Origin: Clostridium ljungdahlii DSM 13528
Lineage (GTDB): Bacteria; Bacillota; Clostridia; Clostridiales; Clostridiaceae
Direction: 5' to 3'
Assembly: GCF_000143685.1 (NCBI RefSeq)
Contig: NC_014328.1
Span: 2,046,001 to 2,110,000 of the forward strand
Length of the DNA: 64,000 nucleotides
A model generated the notes under the pieces. It searched no databases. It worked only from the letters and a program-made list of their open reading frames with translations, and was not told where the DNA came from. Both the position numbers and the translations under genes were made by a program. This document shows positions 9,092-20,541 of this stretch, piece by piece. Within the stretch, counting starts at the first letter, position 1; each line of letters opens with the position of its first letter.

Positions 9092-10399
9092 ATGGTAGAA
9101 AGTATAGACAGAGAAGAAAGATTAATAAAAAAACAAAAATTAAAAATTAATAAAAAGAAAGCAGTAAGGTCTATTTGTATATTAGTTTTATTTATATATG
9201 CTTTACATGTAATTTGGGTACATTTTTTAGTTAATAGATATAATAAGCTCATATATCCAGGAGTTAAAGTTGAAGGTATAAAATTAAGCGGAAAAACACA
9301 AGAAGAAGCGGTAAGTACTTTAAGGAATAAGTACATAAATGAGATATTAAAGAAGAATATAGTGATTAAAATTGACAATAAGATGTATACAATAAATTAT
9401 TCAAAGTTAAATATAAGTTATAACCTAGAAGATACAATAAAAAATGCTTTTGACTATGGTAAAAGTGGAGATATGTCTTACAAATATAAGATCATAAGCA
9501 GTGGCAAAGAAAAAAATTTTTCTCTAGAATACAGTTATGATAAAAAAGAAATTCAAAAAACTATATCAAAAATTCAAGGTGAATGTGATAAAAAACCAGT
9601 AAATGCAAGTATGACTAAAGATAAAAACGATAAATTTCAAATTACTAAAGAAAAAGTAGGATATGAAGTTAATAAGGACAAGCTTCTTAGGGATATTGAT
9701 AGGGAAATAGGAAATAGGGATATTAAGGATATTATAGTTGATGTTAAAATAAAAAAAGTTGAGCCTGCTATAAAAAAAGTAGATTTGCAGAAAATAGATA
9801 CGAAAATATCCAGTTTTGCTACGGATTTTTCTTCTTCTACAGCAAACAGAGCTAATAACATACAGGTAGCTTCTAAAGCACTGAATGGAACTGTTGTTAT
9901 GCCAAATGAAACCTTTAGCTTTAACAAAGTAGTAGGAGAGAGAACTTCAGAAAGAGGATATGAATCTGCACATGTTATTGTGGGCGATAAAGTAGAATCT
10001 GGATTAGGAGGAGGAGTATGTCAGGTATCGAGTACTCTTCATAATGCTGTAGTAGGAGCAGGCATAGTGCCTACAGAAAGAGATCACCACAATATGCCTG
10101 TGAGTTATGTAGGTATTGGAATGGATGCTACTGTGGATTATGGAAACATAGATTATAAATTTAAAAATACACTGGGATATCCTATATATATAGAATGTAC
10201 AACTGATGATAAGAAACTTACATTTAATATTTATTCAAATTCTAAGTTGACTAAAAAGACCTATAAGCTTGTAAATAGTGTGAAAACAGTAAATAGATCT
10301 GGCAAGGCGGTATGTGAGGCAAAAGCTTATAAAGTTACTTATGAAGATGGAAAAGAGGTTTCAAGAGATGAGATAAACAGTGATTGTTATGTGAAATGA
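9092..10399 (+). CDS. VanW-family protein with putative peptidoglycan-binding domain
   Basis: 435-residue membrane-anchored envelope protein. A basic N-terminus precedes one membrane helix (about 28-48). Next comes a PG_binding_4-like domain (about 70-190) beginning PGVKVEGIKLSGKTQEEA, then the VanW domain (about 240-400) with MPNETFSFNKVVGERT, GGGVCQVSSTLHNA and ERDHHNMPVSYV. AGGAGG lies 14 nt upstream, a rather long spacing, but no closer start exists. The family is linked to the cell wall; its exact reaction is not established. A shortened second copy of the 3' 500 bp lies at 19741-20278. Confidence 0.9.
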   Translation: MVESIDREERLIKKQKLKINKKKAVRSICILVLFIYALHVIWVHFLVNRYNKLIYPGVKVEGIKLSGKTQEEAVSTLRNKYINEILKKNIVIKIDNKMYTINYSKLNISYNLEDTIKNAFDYGKSGDMSYKYKIISSGKEKNFSLEYSYDKKEIQKTISKIQGECDKKPVNASMTKDKNDKFQITKEKVGYEVNKDKLLRDIDREIGNRDIKDIIVDVKIKKVEPAIKKVDLQKIDTKISSFATDFSSSTANRANNIQVASKALNGTVVMPNETFSFNKVVGERTSERGYESAHVIVGDKVESGLGGGVCQVSSTLHNAVVGAGIVPTERDHHNMPVSYVGIGMDATVDYGNIDYKFKNTLGYPIYIECTTDDKKLTFNIYSNSKLTKKTYKLVNSVKTVNRSGKAVCEAKAYKVTYEDGKEVSRDEINSDCYVK

Positions 10400-10661
10400 G
10401 ACAGGTTGATATATTATTCTAAATATAGTAATATATAAGATATATTATAGAAAGGGCAAGGTATGTAATTAATGAAGATTAACTAATTCAGCGTTTTTTA
10501 AAATCAATTGAGATTTATTTTTAAGGCTTTTTATGTCTTTATTTTTGCTGGGTTAGTTTAAATGAAATAATAATTACTATAGACGTTTATGCTTTTTTGG
10601 CATAGCTATATACTTATGGATTCATTTATCTTTCCGGCGTTTGCAAAGGAGAGATTTTTTT
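9892..10661. repeat. 770-bp direct repeat, copy A
   Basis: Covers the last 508 bp of the VanW gene and the spacer up to a GGAGAGATTTTTTT run. It aligns with 19771-20540 at a constant offset of 9,879 with no indels and roughly 14 substitutions (about 98 % identical by eye). In copy B the spacer runs straight into the start of the ABC-F gene; in copy A it runs into the 3' end of the collagen-like gene, marking 10661/10662 as the left edge of inserted DNA. Confidence 0.95.
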
Positions 10662-10669
10662 GTATCTAG

Positions 10670-10701
10670 AATACTGGCCATTTAAAAAAATAGCCAGTAT
10701 T
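10670..10701. terminator. Hairpin at the island's left edge
   Basis: AATACTGGC (10670-10678) pairs with GCCAGTATT (10693-10701). It lies just beyond the stop of the collagen-like gene, read leftwards, and probably terminates it, although no clean T-run follows in that direction. Confidence 0.5.
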
Positions 10702-10715
10702 AATTATATTTTACT

Positions 10716-13148
<2,433 letters not shown>

Positions 13149-13356
13149 TCATTATGCTGTTTTATAATTATGCTATTACAATATATGTTTCTGTACTAAA
13201 ATAGGATACAAAAAAGCATTAAGTTTATAAGATTTATAATTATTACCTAAAAAATTATATGCAAAAAGTCTCAAATTTGGTATGCTTATATTGCCTAAAA
13301 ACAAATAAACAAATTTGAAACTTTCTACAATGAATAGTTTATATGAAAAAGAATTA

Positions 13357-13438
13357 TAGAAATCGTTATCCAGGGACGTACCCACTCTTTACCCCACTTG
13401 AAGAAGTTTGAGTATTAGTGTGGTTAGTTATCGGATAA
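13357..13438 (+). repeat. Structured repeat, 3' two-thirds of a copy
   Basis: TAGAAATCGTTATCCAGGGAC leads into a hairpin region (CTCTTTACCCCACTT / AAG..GAGTATTAG) and closes with TTATCGGATAA. It matches 61101-61182 in order and spacing. The 5' hairpin of the full repeat is missing. The decayed transposase begins at its right end. Confidence 0.75.
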
Positions 13439-14270
13439 AAAACAAAAAGAAAGAAACCCCTGTAAGAACTCTCTCAAACATAGTAGAAGATGTATGTCTT
13501 ATACTTAAAAATTGGTCTTCTCATGCTGATGAACTGCTTGCAGTATGTACCAGTTGCACTAACGATAAAATACTTTCCATTGGTGCCCATTACGATTTTA
13601 TTTCCAGATTGGGGCTATCTGATTTATCATCTGATAGAAATAAACTCAAATTTGTACGCTCTTATAAGAAAAAGCCATCCAAAATAAAAACTCCTGGCAA
13701 GAATAACAAATTTCCTAATAAAAAGCTTGGTTCTGTAAAAAGAATATGCAACTTTTTTGAAAATAATCATTCATTCTCTCTTAGAGCTAAAAAATTACTT
13801 CAAAAAATTTTCTCTCTTGTTGCTGTTAAACCCTCATTTAACTTAAACTTAATCCAACAAAAAAATCTTACAGTTGCTGGTGATGGTACCTGTGTTCACT
13901 ATTATTCTTCTTACTATGGTCATAAAAAATAGAAAGGGTGTTCCATATGCATAGGTAACCATGAAATGGTTTATGATGATTTTGAAAAAGCCGTTAGCGC
14001 CTTAAATGGCTTTGCCCTATAGCTTGTGTGAAAATTGAAAGTTGCTCTTGCTCTAAACATTGTTCGCCTTTACCATATGATAAGGTAATCCACACTAAAC
14101 CTGTATTGGAGTTACGATTATTTACAAAAATACCGCGCGTCTCAAAACAGTGGAAAAAAATTTATAAAACTAGAACTTGTTCAGAACATATAAATAATCG
14201 TATCCTTAACGACTATAGAATTCATTCTTTAAAAATATGCGGAAAAAAGCTATTGCATTCGCTATACTAA
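13408..14270 (+). pseudogene. Decayed DDE transposase remnant
   Basis: Two separated open pieces. The first (13408-13932) has transposase-like sequence ending AGDGTCVHYYSSYYGHK, which resembles the first catalytic Asp region of IS1182/IS4-type enzymes. The second (14028-14270) has IYKTRTCSEHINNRILNDY, typical of the C-terminal part of such enzymes. Between them the frame is broken by several stops and the central catalytic part is lost. It is not functional. The exact IS family is uncertain. Confidence 0.7.
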
Positions 14271-14517
14271 TATATGCAAATTTAAAATAAACTTTCTCAA
14301 TTGAGATTTAAAAGATGTTTTTTTCATTTCCTGATGCAAATGGAATAATGGAGCTATTGCCAATAAGTTCAACAACTCCTTGAATTCCTTATGCACCATT
14401 AGTACAAGTTTACAGCACATTCATGATATTTGCATTTATATATAGGGTAAATTGCTAGTTCTACTGTATCCAAATCATAATATTAGCTATATCTTCATCC
14501 CGATTAAAGTTATTACA

Positions 14518-16047
14518 TTATTTTCTTAATAATAATCTGAAACAATATAAGCCGCCTAATAATTTAGAATATACAGCATTAGGATATATTTTATAATCAA
14601 CTGAATCTACAAATTCAAATCCTGCAGTTTTTAAATTGTTAACTAATAAATTTAAATCCGCAGTTGGATAATCAACAGTTAATACAAGTAAGCCATCTTT
14701 TTTTAATACTCTGTAAAACTCCTTAATAGCTTCTCCTTTATCTACATTTGAAAGATGCTCAAGTACTGAAATACAATAAACTTTATCAAATTTATTATCC
14801 TCATAGGGAAGACTTGTCAAACTGCTATTTGAAAAGTTTATTTTATCTATATATTTTGAAGCCTCTTTAACATCTTCTTCATCAAAATATTGACTAACCC
14901 TTGATAAAGTTCTATTTTTATCTAAAATGTCAGTATCAATATCACATGCATATACATTTTTACATATGCTGGCTAAATAAAATTTGAAAGGGTGAGGAGC
15001 ACCACAAGCTGCATCTAAACAGGTATCATTTTTTTCTAAAAAGTTTGATGCCCAGGCATATTCATAACATCTGCTCCACCAGTCACTAGGAATTTTTAAT
15101 AAGCATTTTGTCTTTTTCTCATCTGTAGTAACTATAAATCTTGAAGATTTTTTGTCTATAGGAATTTTTGTTTTAGAGCTGTTTTTTTCAATATACATAT
15201 TATACTTCTTATATATATCTGGATTTATTATAGATTTACGATATTCATCTATGAAAAAATCATTGTTTGGATAAATTCTACTTAATTCTTTTAATCCATA
15301 TGCTCCATACTGTGATTTTAATCCTAAATAATTTTTATTAAAGGATTCGGATACATTTTGGAGTTTAAATCTTTGAAATAATGTCTTGTGGTAAACATAG
15401 GATTTATGACAAATTTTAGGCGCCCATTTTTTATTGGTACCCATATAATAATTATATCCTAATAAAATACTATCATCTTCATAACCTTGGGTACCTGTTA
15501 AAAAACCAACGTCATATGGACATATTTCTTTTAATACGCTTAATTTATGAATAACAGGATGCACAAATCCATTAGTAATTTTATTTTCTCCCATTGTAGA
15601 CAAATATTTAATTTTATCTTCTAGAGTAGTATTTTTATTTGGAAAAGCGCTATCTGAAAAATTAGTTATTATTGCAGGAGATATCATTGGTTCTTCAGAT
15701 GAATTCAAATATTGTATTAATGGTTCTTGCCAATTAGGAGGAAAAATCATATCAATATGAGCTTCTATAACATAATTAATATTAGAATAATTTTCTATAA
15801 TATATCTAAGTCCTATATATCTGGATAATGTAATTCCTACATTTTCACCAATACCAATTATTTTATAGTTAAAATTGAATTTCTTCAAAATTTCTTCCAG
15901 CTCTTTATTGGACAAGCATCCCTGATTAAAAATCAACATATTAACATCTTTAGAATAGGATAAACTTTTCAAACATTGGGATGCCATAGTTATTTCTTCA
16001 CCATAATTTTCTTTATTTATTAAAAACGGTAGCATATAAATATTCAT
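14518..16047 (-). CDS. Glycosyltransferase-methyltransferase fusion
   Basis: 509 residues. The first ~280 look like a GT-A type glycosyltransferase (NQGCLSNKELEEIL, GENVGITLSRYIGLRYI, the acidic EAHIDMIFP segment in the DxD position, and later TGTQGYEDDSILLG). Residues ~320-509 are a class I SAM methyltransferase: motif I LDAACGAPHP (344-353), ACDIDTDIL, VLEHLSNVDKGEA and LLVLTVDYP. A single protein could add a sugar and O-methylate it, as in the methylated sugars of spore collagen-like proteins. It is transcribed in the same direction as the collagen gene, which lies on the far side of a transposase remnant. Activity is inferred from motifs only. Confidence 0.82.
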   Translation of the reverse strand: MNIYMLPFLINKENYGEEITMASQCLKSLSYSKDVNMLIFNQGCLSNKELEEILKKFNFNYKIIGIGENVGITLSRYIGLRYIIENYSNINYVIEAHIDMIFPPNWQEPLIQYLNSSEEPMISPAIITNFSDSAFPNKNTTLEDKIKYLSTMGENKITNGFVHPVIHKLSVLKEICPYDVGFLTGTQGYEDDSILLGYNYYMGTNKKWAPKICHKSYVYHKTLFQRFKLQNVSESFNKNYLGLKSQYGAYGLKELSRIYPNNDFFIDEYRKSIINPDIYKKYNMYIEKNSSKTKIPIDKKSSRFIVTTDEKKTKCLLKIPSDWWSRCYEYAWASNFLEKNDTCLDAACGAPHPFKFYLASICKNVYACDIDTDILDKNRTLSRVSQYFDEEDVKEASKYIDKINFSNSSLTSLPYEDNKFDKVYCISVLEHLSNVDKGEAIKEFYRVLKKDGLLVLTVDYPTADLNLLVNNLKTAGFEFVDSVDYKIYPNAVYSKLLGGLYCFRLLLRK

Positions 16048-16290
16048 TACAATCGACCCCTTATCTATATAAATTCTAACTACATTATATGAAGTTGTAA
16101 TAATTTTAGTTAAGTTTTATATACAATTAACTTTTAATCATAAATTATTTATCAATAAATCTATAGTATTGAATCATATCGACTTTTATTTATAGGCAAA
16201 ATTGAAGTTTATGAATAATATATAAATGAAAATAATTTAGTAAGTAATGACCCTATAAATTTATAGTGAAATTATATAGGAGGAAATTTA

Positions 16291-18237
16291 ATGGATAAAA
16301 ATAGACAGATTCTAATTGGAAGTCCTATAAGACAATCATGTGATATATTAGTTAATTTTATAAGCTTTTTAAAAAATATAGTAAAGAAAAACCTTTCAAT
16401 AAACTACTTTTTTATAGATGATAATGATGATGTTAATTCAAGTAATTTGCTAAAAAATTTCTCTTTGGAATCAAATGACAAAGTTATAATTGAAAAAGGA
16501 GATAAAATAGACAATTATATTCGTACTGACAATATGCACTATTGGAAAGAAAATTTAATTTGGAAAATTGCAGAATATAAAAATAGAATTATAGATTATA
16601 CTAAAAAAAATCATTATGATTATTTATTTTTAATAGATTCAGATATAATGGTGCATCCCAAAACATTATTAAGTTTAATCAATAGTAATAAAGATATAAT
16701 ATCTGAAATATTTTGGACTAGGTGGCAAAAAGATTCCGGTGAATTACCACAAGTTTGGGTGTGTGACGAATACTCTTTTGTTAATAAAGAACGAAATGAA
16801 ATATTATCTCAAGATGAATTTAATAAAAAATATACAGACTTTATAGAAAAACTAAAAAAGCCAGGTGTATACGAAGTAGGTGGTTTAGGCGCCTGTACTT
16901 TGATAAGCAAAGAAGCTATTGAGAAGGGAGTTAACTTTAACAAAATCTATAATTTATCATTTTGGGGAGAAGATAGACATTTTTGCATAAGAGCAGCAGC
17001 TTTAGGTCTAAAATTATATGTTGACACCACTTATCCAGCCTATCATATATATAGAAAAGATAATTTAGAAAAAATCGAAGAATTTAAAAATAAATGTATA
17101 TGTGATATTAACAAATCTTTGTATATAGATAATTTTACAAGAAATTTTTTAAAAAATTTTTATTCATATGATTATAACAATATTAATAAATTTGATGTAA
17201 ATAAATATTTATGTTCTGCCTATGCAGATAAATTTAATAAGGACAAAAATAATATTATAAAGTATATATTAGAGAAAAAGCTTATTTGTAATATAAATAT
17301 ACTCGATATTAATACTGATAAAATCAATATTAACGAAAACAAAATAAATATAATATGTAAATTTCAATTAGAAAATAAAAGTATCACAGAAGATTCTACA
17401 AAAATTTTTATTTGCAATTTACAATTAAATAATCAAACTATGCTAATAGAAAATATAAATTTTACAAATAACGATAACAAACCTCTCTTTGGATACAATA
17501 TTTTAGATTTATTAGAGGAACGGATAAGAATAAATAAAGATAAAAAAAATAAGATAACACTTGCCATGCTTATAAGAAATGAAAGTGGAAAATTTTTAGA
17601 AAGAGTTTTAACACATGCAGCTAAATATGTAGATAATGTTGTAATTTTAGATGATGCTAGTGAAGACAATTCGGTTGAAATATGTAAAAAAGTATTTGAA
17701 AATATGGCTCTAACGTTGGTGCAAAATAAAAAACATGGATTTAATAATGAAGTCATTTTAAGAAAACAATTGTGGGAAATAACAGCAAGTACAAATCCAG
17801 ACTGGATATTATTTTTAGATGCTGATGAAATTTTTGAAGATAGAATATGTAAAGTTATTAGAGAATTAATTAATCAACCAAATTTTGATTATTATGCTTT
17901 TAGGCTATACGATATGTGGGATGAGAATCATTATAGAGAAGATTTTTATTGGAAATCACATAAGTATTATAGACCGTTTTTAATAAGATATCAGCCTAAT
18001 TTTAATTATAATTGGCAGGAAAAACCTCTTCATTGTGGAAGGATTCCTGAAAATATATTTAGCTTGCCTGGATGTATATGTTATGTAAAATTAAAGCATT
18101 TGGGTTGGTCAACCAAAGAATTAAGGCAATCTAAATATATTAGATATCTAAAAGCAGATCCTGAAGGCAAGTATGGAATTTTAGAACAATATAAATCTAT
18201 CCTAGATGAAAATCCAAGATTAATAAAGTGGGAATAG
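16291..18237 (+). CDS. Two-domain glycosyltransferase
   Basis: 648 residues with two catalytic modules. The N-terminal module (about 1-300) carries LFLIDSDIM (D116xD118), EVGGLGACTLISKEAIEKG and FWGEDRHFCIRAAALG, resembling ANP1-like glycosyltransferases. A linker with many Asn/Lys/Ile residues follows. The C-terminal module (about 425-648) is GT2-like: ITLAMLIRNESGKFLERVL, VVILDDASEDNS, ILFLDADEIF (D510xD512). RBS: TAGGAGG. It is divergent from the upstream glycosyltransferase-methyltransferase gene and convergent with the next glycosyltransferase. Likely builds the glycan of the collagen-like protein. Confidence 0.85.
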   Translation: MDKNRQILIGSPIRQSCDILVNFISFLKNIVKKNLSINYFFIDDNDDVNSSNLLKNFSLESNDKVIIEKGDKIDNYIRTDNMHYWKENLIWKIAEYKNRIIDYTKKNHYDYLFLIDSDIMVHPKTLLSLINSNKDIISEIFWTRWQKDSGELPQVWVCDEYSFVNKERNEILSQDEFNKKYTDFIEKLKKPGVYEVGGLGACTLISKEAIEKGVNFNKIYNLSFWGEDRHFCIRAAALGLKLYVDTTYPAYHIYRKDNLEKIEEFKNKCICDINKSLYIDNFTRNFLKNFYSYDYNNINKFDVNKYLCSAYADKFNKDKNNIIKYILEKKLICNINILDINTDKININENKINIICKFQLENKSITEDSTKIFICNLQLNNQTMLIENINFTNNDNKPLFGYNILDLLEERIRINKDKKNKITLAMLIRNESGKFLERVLTHAAKYVDNVVILDDASEDNSVEICKKVFENMALTLVQNKKHGFNNEVILRKQLWEITASTNPDWILFLDADEIFEDRICKVIRELINQPNFDYYAFRLYDMWDENHYREDFYWKSHKYYRPFLIRYQPNFNYNWQEKPLHCGRIPENIFSLPGCICYVKLKHLGWSTKELRQSKYIRYLKADPEGKYGILEQYKSILDENPRLIKWE

Positions 18238-18269
18238 CTTCTATAGTTTTGTTTATACAATAATAAAGC

Positions 18270-18305
18270 AGTTTTCTATGGTATTTTGATTTATCATAGA
18301 AAACT
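18270..18305. terminator. Shared terminator between convergent glycosyltransferase genes
   Basis: AGTTTTCTATG (18270-18280) pairs with CATAGAAAACT (18295-18305). Confidence 0.65.
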
Positions 18306-18373
18306 ATACTTACAGACTTTTTTCACCGTGGTTTATTTTTTAAATATACCAATTTAGAGAAAAAAGTAAATTA

Positions 18374-19447
18374 TCATTTTAATCCTATACTTTTAAAATA
18401 CTTTCTATTATAAAGTATTTTTTTATTATTAGGTATAAATTTACTAGCCATTTCATTGTGATCATAAGCCAATTTATGATTACCTATTCTGTCATAGCAA
18501 ACACATAATTGTAAATGCGGAATCCATGTCCAACAGGCATCATTAAAAAACCCTAAACTATCTTTTGGTTTTTTTAGGTTTGCAGCTGTTTCATACCAAA
18601 ATATTGCTTGATTAATCTTGTTTTCTTGTAAAAATGAAAATCCAAGTCTACAACATATTTCGGCTCTTGGAGCATCATATTCAAAGCTTTTAAATGCATA
18701 TTTACGAGCTTCCTCACCATTATTAATTGATTGATAATAATCACATATATTTCCACAAACATAAATGTTATCCTCATACCATCCTTTTTTTGAATCTAAA
18801 AAACTATTATAATATTTTAAAGCTTCTTCAAATATTTCATGTTCGTATAATTCATTTCCATAGTATAATATATCTCTAGGAGTAAACTCTACACCTTCTT
18901 TTAATTTATTTCGAAAAATCTCAAGATTACGGTTAGGAGAATAGTTTATTTTCTTATGAGTTATGCTAATTTCGCTATTAATTATATTTCCATACACTTC
19001 TAAATATTCATGGACAAATCCAATCCATTTAAAATTTTTTTCCCTTTTGACTAATCTATTACGTCGATAGCTTGTAGTTATATTCCCATATTCATCAAAG
19101 CCTATATTGTATTTCATTGTTACAGAGTCTATGGAGGTATCTAAATTTTTCTTTAAGAATTTAAACTTTTTTATATCTTCAGGAAGTAGTATATCATCGG
19201 CATCTAACCAGAAAATATAATCTTTAGTTGCTTTACTAAATGCAAAATTTCTTGCAGCTGAAAAATCATCAATCCATTTAAAATCATAAATATTATTAGT
19301 ATATTTTTTTATCATATTTTTAGTATTATCAGAAGATCCTGTATCTACTATTACGAATTCATCTACTACCTCTTTTACAGAATCCAGACATCTTCCTATA
19401 GTATCTTCCTCATTTTTTACTATCATACATAAACTTACAGTTATCAT
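18374..19447 (-). CDS. GT2 glycosyltransferase with TPR-like C-terminus
   Basis: 357 residues. The N-terminal GT2 domain has VSLCMIVKNEEDTIGRCLDS, VIVDTGSSDNT and IFWLDADDIL (Asp82-x-Asp84), then RNRLVKREKNFKWIGFVHE. From about 190 to the end it is alpha-helical with TPR-like repeats (YYGNELYEHEIFEEALKYY; GFSFLQENKINQAIFWYETA). This architecture is common in Firmicutes protein glycosyltransferases. It lies at the right edge of the island, 60-100 bp from a junction with scrambled ABC-F DNA. Confidence 0.9.
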   Translation of the reverse strand: MITVSLCMIVKNEEDTIGRCLDSVKEVVDEFVIVDTGSSDNTKNMIKKYTNNIYDFKWIDDFSAARNFAFSKATKDYIFWLDADDILLPEDIKKFKFLKKNLDTSIDSVTMKYNIGFDEYGNITTSYRRNRLVKREKNFKWIGFVHEYLEVYGNIINSEISITHKKINYSPNRNLEIFRNKLKEGVEFTPRDILYYGNELYEHEIFEEALKYYNSFLDSKKGWYEDNIYVCGNICDYYQSINNGEEARKYAFKSFEYDAPRAEICCRLGFSFLQENKINQAIFWYETAANLKKPKDSLGFFNDACWTWIPHLQLCVCYDRIGNHKLAYDHNEMASKFIPNNKKILYNRKYFKSIGLK

Positions 19448-19523
19448 ATAATCACTTCCTCAAAATTTAGTACGCTATATAATATGAAAACAAAAAAAAG
19501 ATGATACAAGCTTTATGTCATTA

Positions 19524-19553
19524 ATCAGCACCCGTTTTACGGGTGGTGCTGAT
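19524..19553. other. Hairpin at the island's right edge
   Basis: ATCAGCACCCGT pairs with ACGGG(TGG)TGCTGAT with a three-base bulge and a TTT loop. It sits exactly where island sequence meets the ABC-F fragment. GC-richer than its surroundings. It could be an end of an IS200/IS605-like element or another mobile element; this is inference. Confidence 0.45.
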
Positions 19554-19747
19554 TTAAAAATACGAAGAGGAGATAAAATTGGCATTGTAGGAGAAAACGG
19601 TGCAGGTAAAACTACACTTTTGAATATCTTATCAGGAGAGACAGATGCAGATACAGGTGTTATTAGAAGGTATTGTTCTACAGCGTATATAAAACAATTT
19701 TCAGATGAAAATGTGAATACGCAAGGTAAGCTTTTTAAAGAATTTGG
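19551..19747 (+). pseudogene. ABC-F gene fragment (Walker A region)
   Basis: 197 bp matching 20608-20804 at a constant offset of 1,057 with a single visible mismatch. It encodes residues 23-88 of the downstream ABC-F protein including GENGAGKT, then breaks off within AATTTGG, where it joins VanW sequence. No start region and no second ATPase domain, so non-functional. Confidence 0.92.
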
Positions 19748-20278
19748 GTACATTTTTTAGTTAATAGATATGTTGTTATGCCAAATGAAACCTTTAGCTT
19801 TAACAAAGTAGTAGGAGAGAGAACTTCAGAAAGAGGATATGAAGCTGTACATGTTATTGTAGGTGATAAAGTGGAATCTGGATTAGGAGGAGGAGTGTGT
19901 CAGGTATCAAGTACCCCTCATAATGCTGTAGTAGGAGCAGGTATAGTGCCTACAGAAAGAGATCACCACAATATGACCGTGAGTTATGTAGGTATTGGAA
20001 TGGATGCTACTGTGGATTATGGAAACATAGATTATAAATTTAAAAATACACTGGGGTATCCCATATATATAGAATGTACAACTGATGATAAGAAACTTAC
20101 ATTTAATATTTATTCAAATTCTAAGTTGACTAAAAAGACCTATAAGCTTGTAAATAGTGTGAAAACAGTAAATAGATCTGGCAAGGCGGTATGTGAGGCA
20201 AAAGCTTATAAAGTTACTTATGAAGATGGAAAAGAGGTTTCAAGAGATGAGATAAACAGTGATTGTTATGTGAAATGA
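19741..20278 (+). pseudogene. Internally deleted VanW gene copy
   Basis: 19741-19770 is identical to 9211-9240 of the intact gene; from 19771 it matches 9892 onward. Exactly 651 bp (217 codons) are missing between the two parts, so the reading frame is preserved across the junction, but the true 5' end and signal anchor are absent. A downstream ATG (19778) could give at most a 166-residue VanW domain without membrane anchor and without a ribosome binding site. It carries a Leu-to-Pro change in CQVSSTPHNA. Confidence 0.92.
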
Positions 20279-20540
20279 GACAGGTTGATATATTATTCTA
20301 AATATAGTAATATATAAGATATATTATAGAAAGGGCAAGGTATGTAATTAATGAAGATTAACTAATTCAGCGTTTTTTAAAATCAATTGAGATTTATTTT
20401 TAAGGCTTTTTATGTCTTTATTTTTGCTGGGTTAGTTTAAATGAAATAATAATTACTATAGACGTTTATGCTTTTTTGGCATAGCTATATACTTATGGAT
20501 TCATTTATCTTTCCAGCGTTTGCAAAGGAGAGATTTTTTT
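19771..20540. repeat. 770-bp direct repeat, copy B
   Basis: Partner of 9892-10661. It holds the VanW 3' part and the whole spacer and continues naturally into the RBS and ATG of the ABC-F gene, so this side preserves the original gene order VanW then ABC-F. Confidence 0.95.
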
Positions 20541-20541
20541 T

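Noticed and set aside
13176..13385. 69-residue minus-strand frame upstream of the collagen-like gene
   Set aside because: No ribosome binding site, no similarity, and it overlaps the structured repeat.
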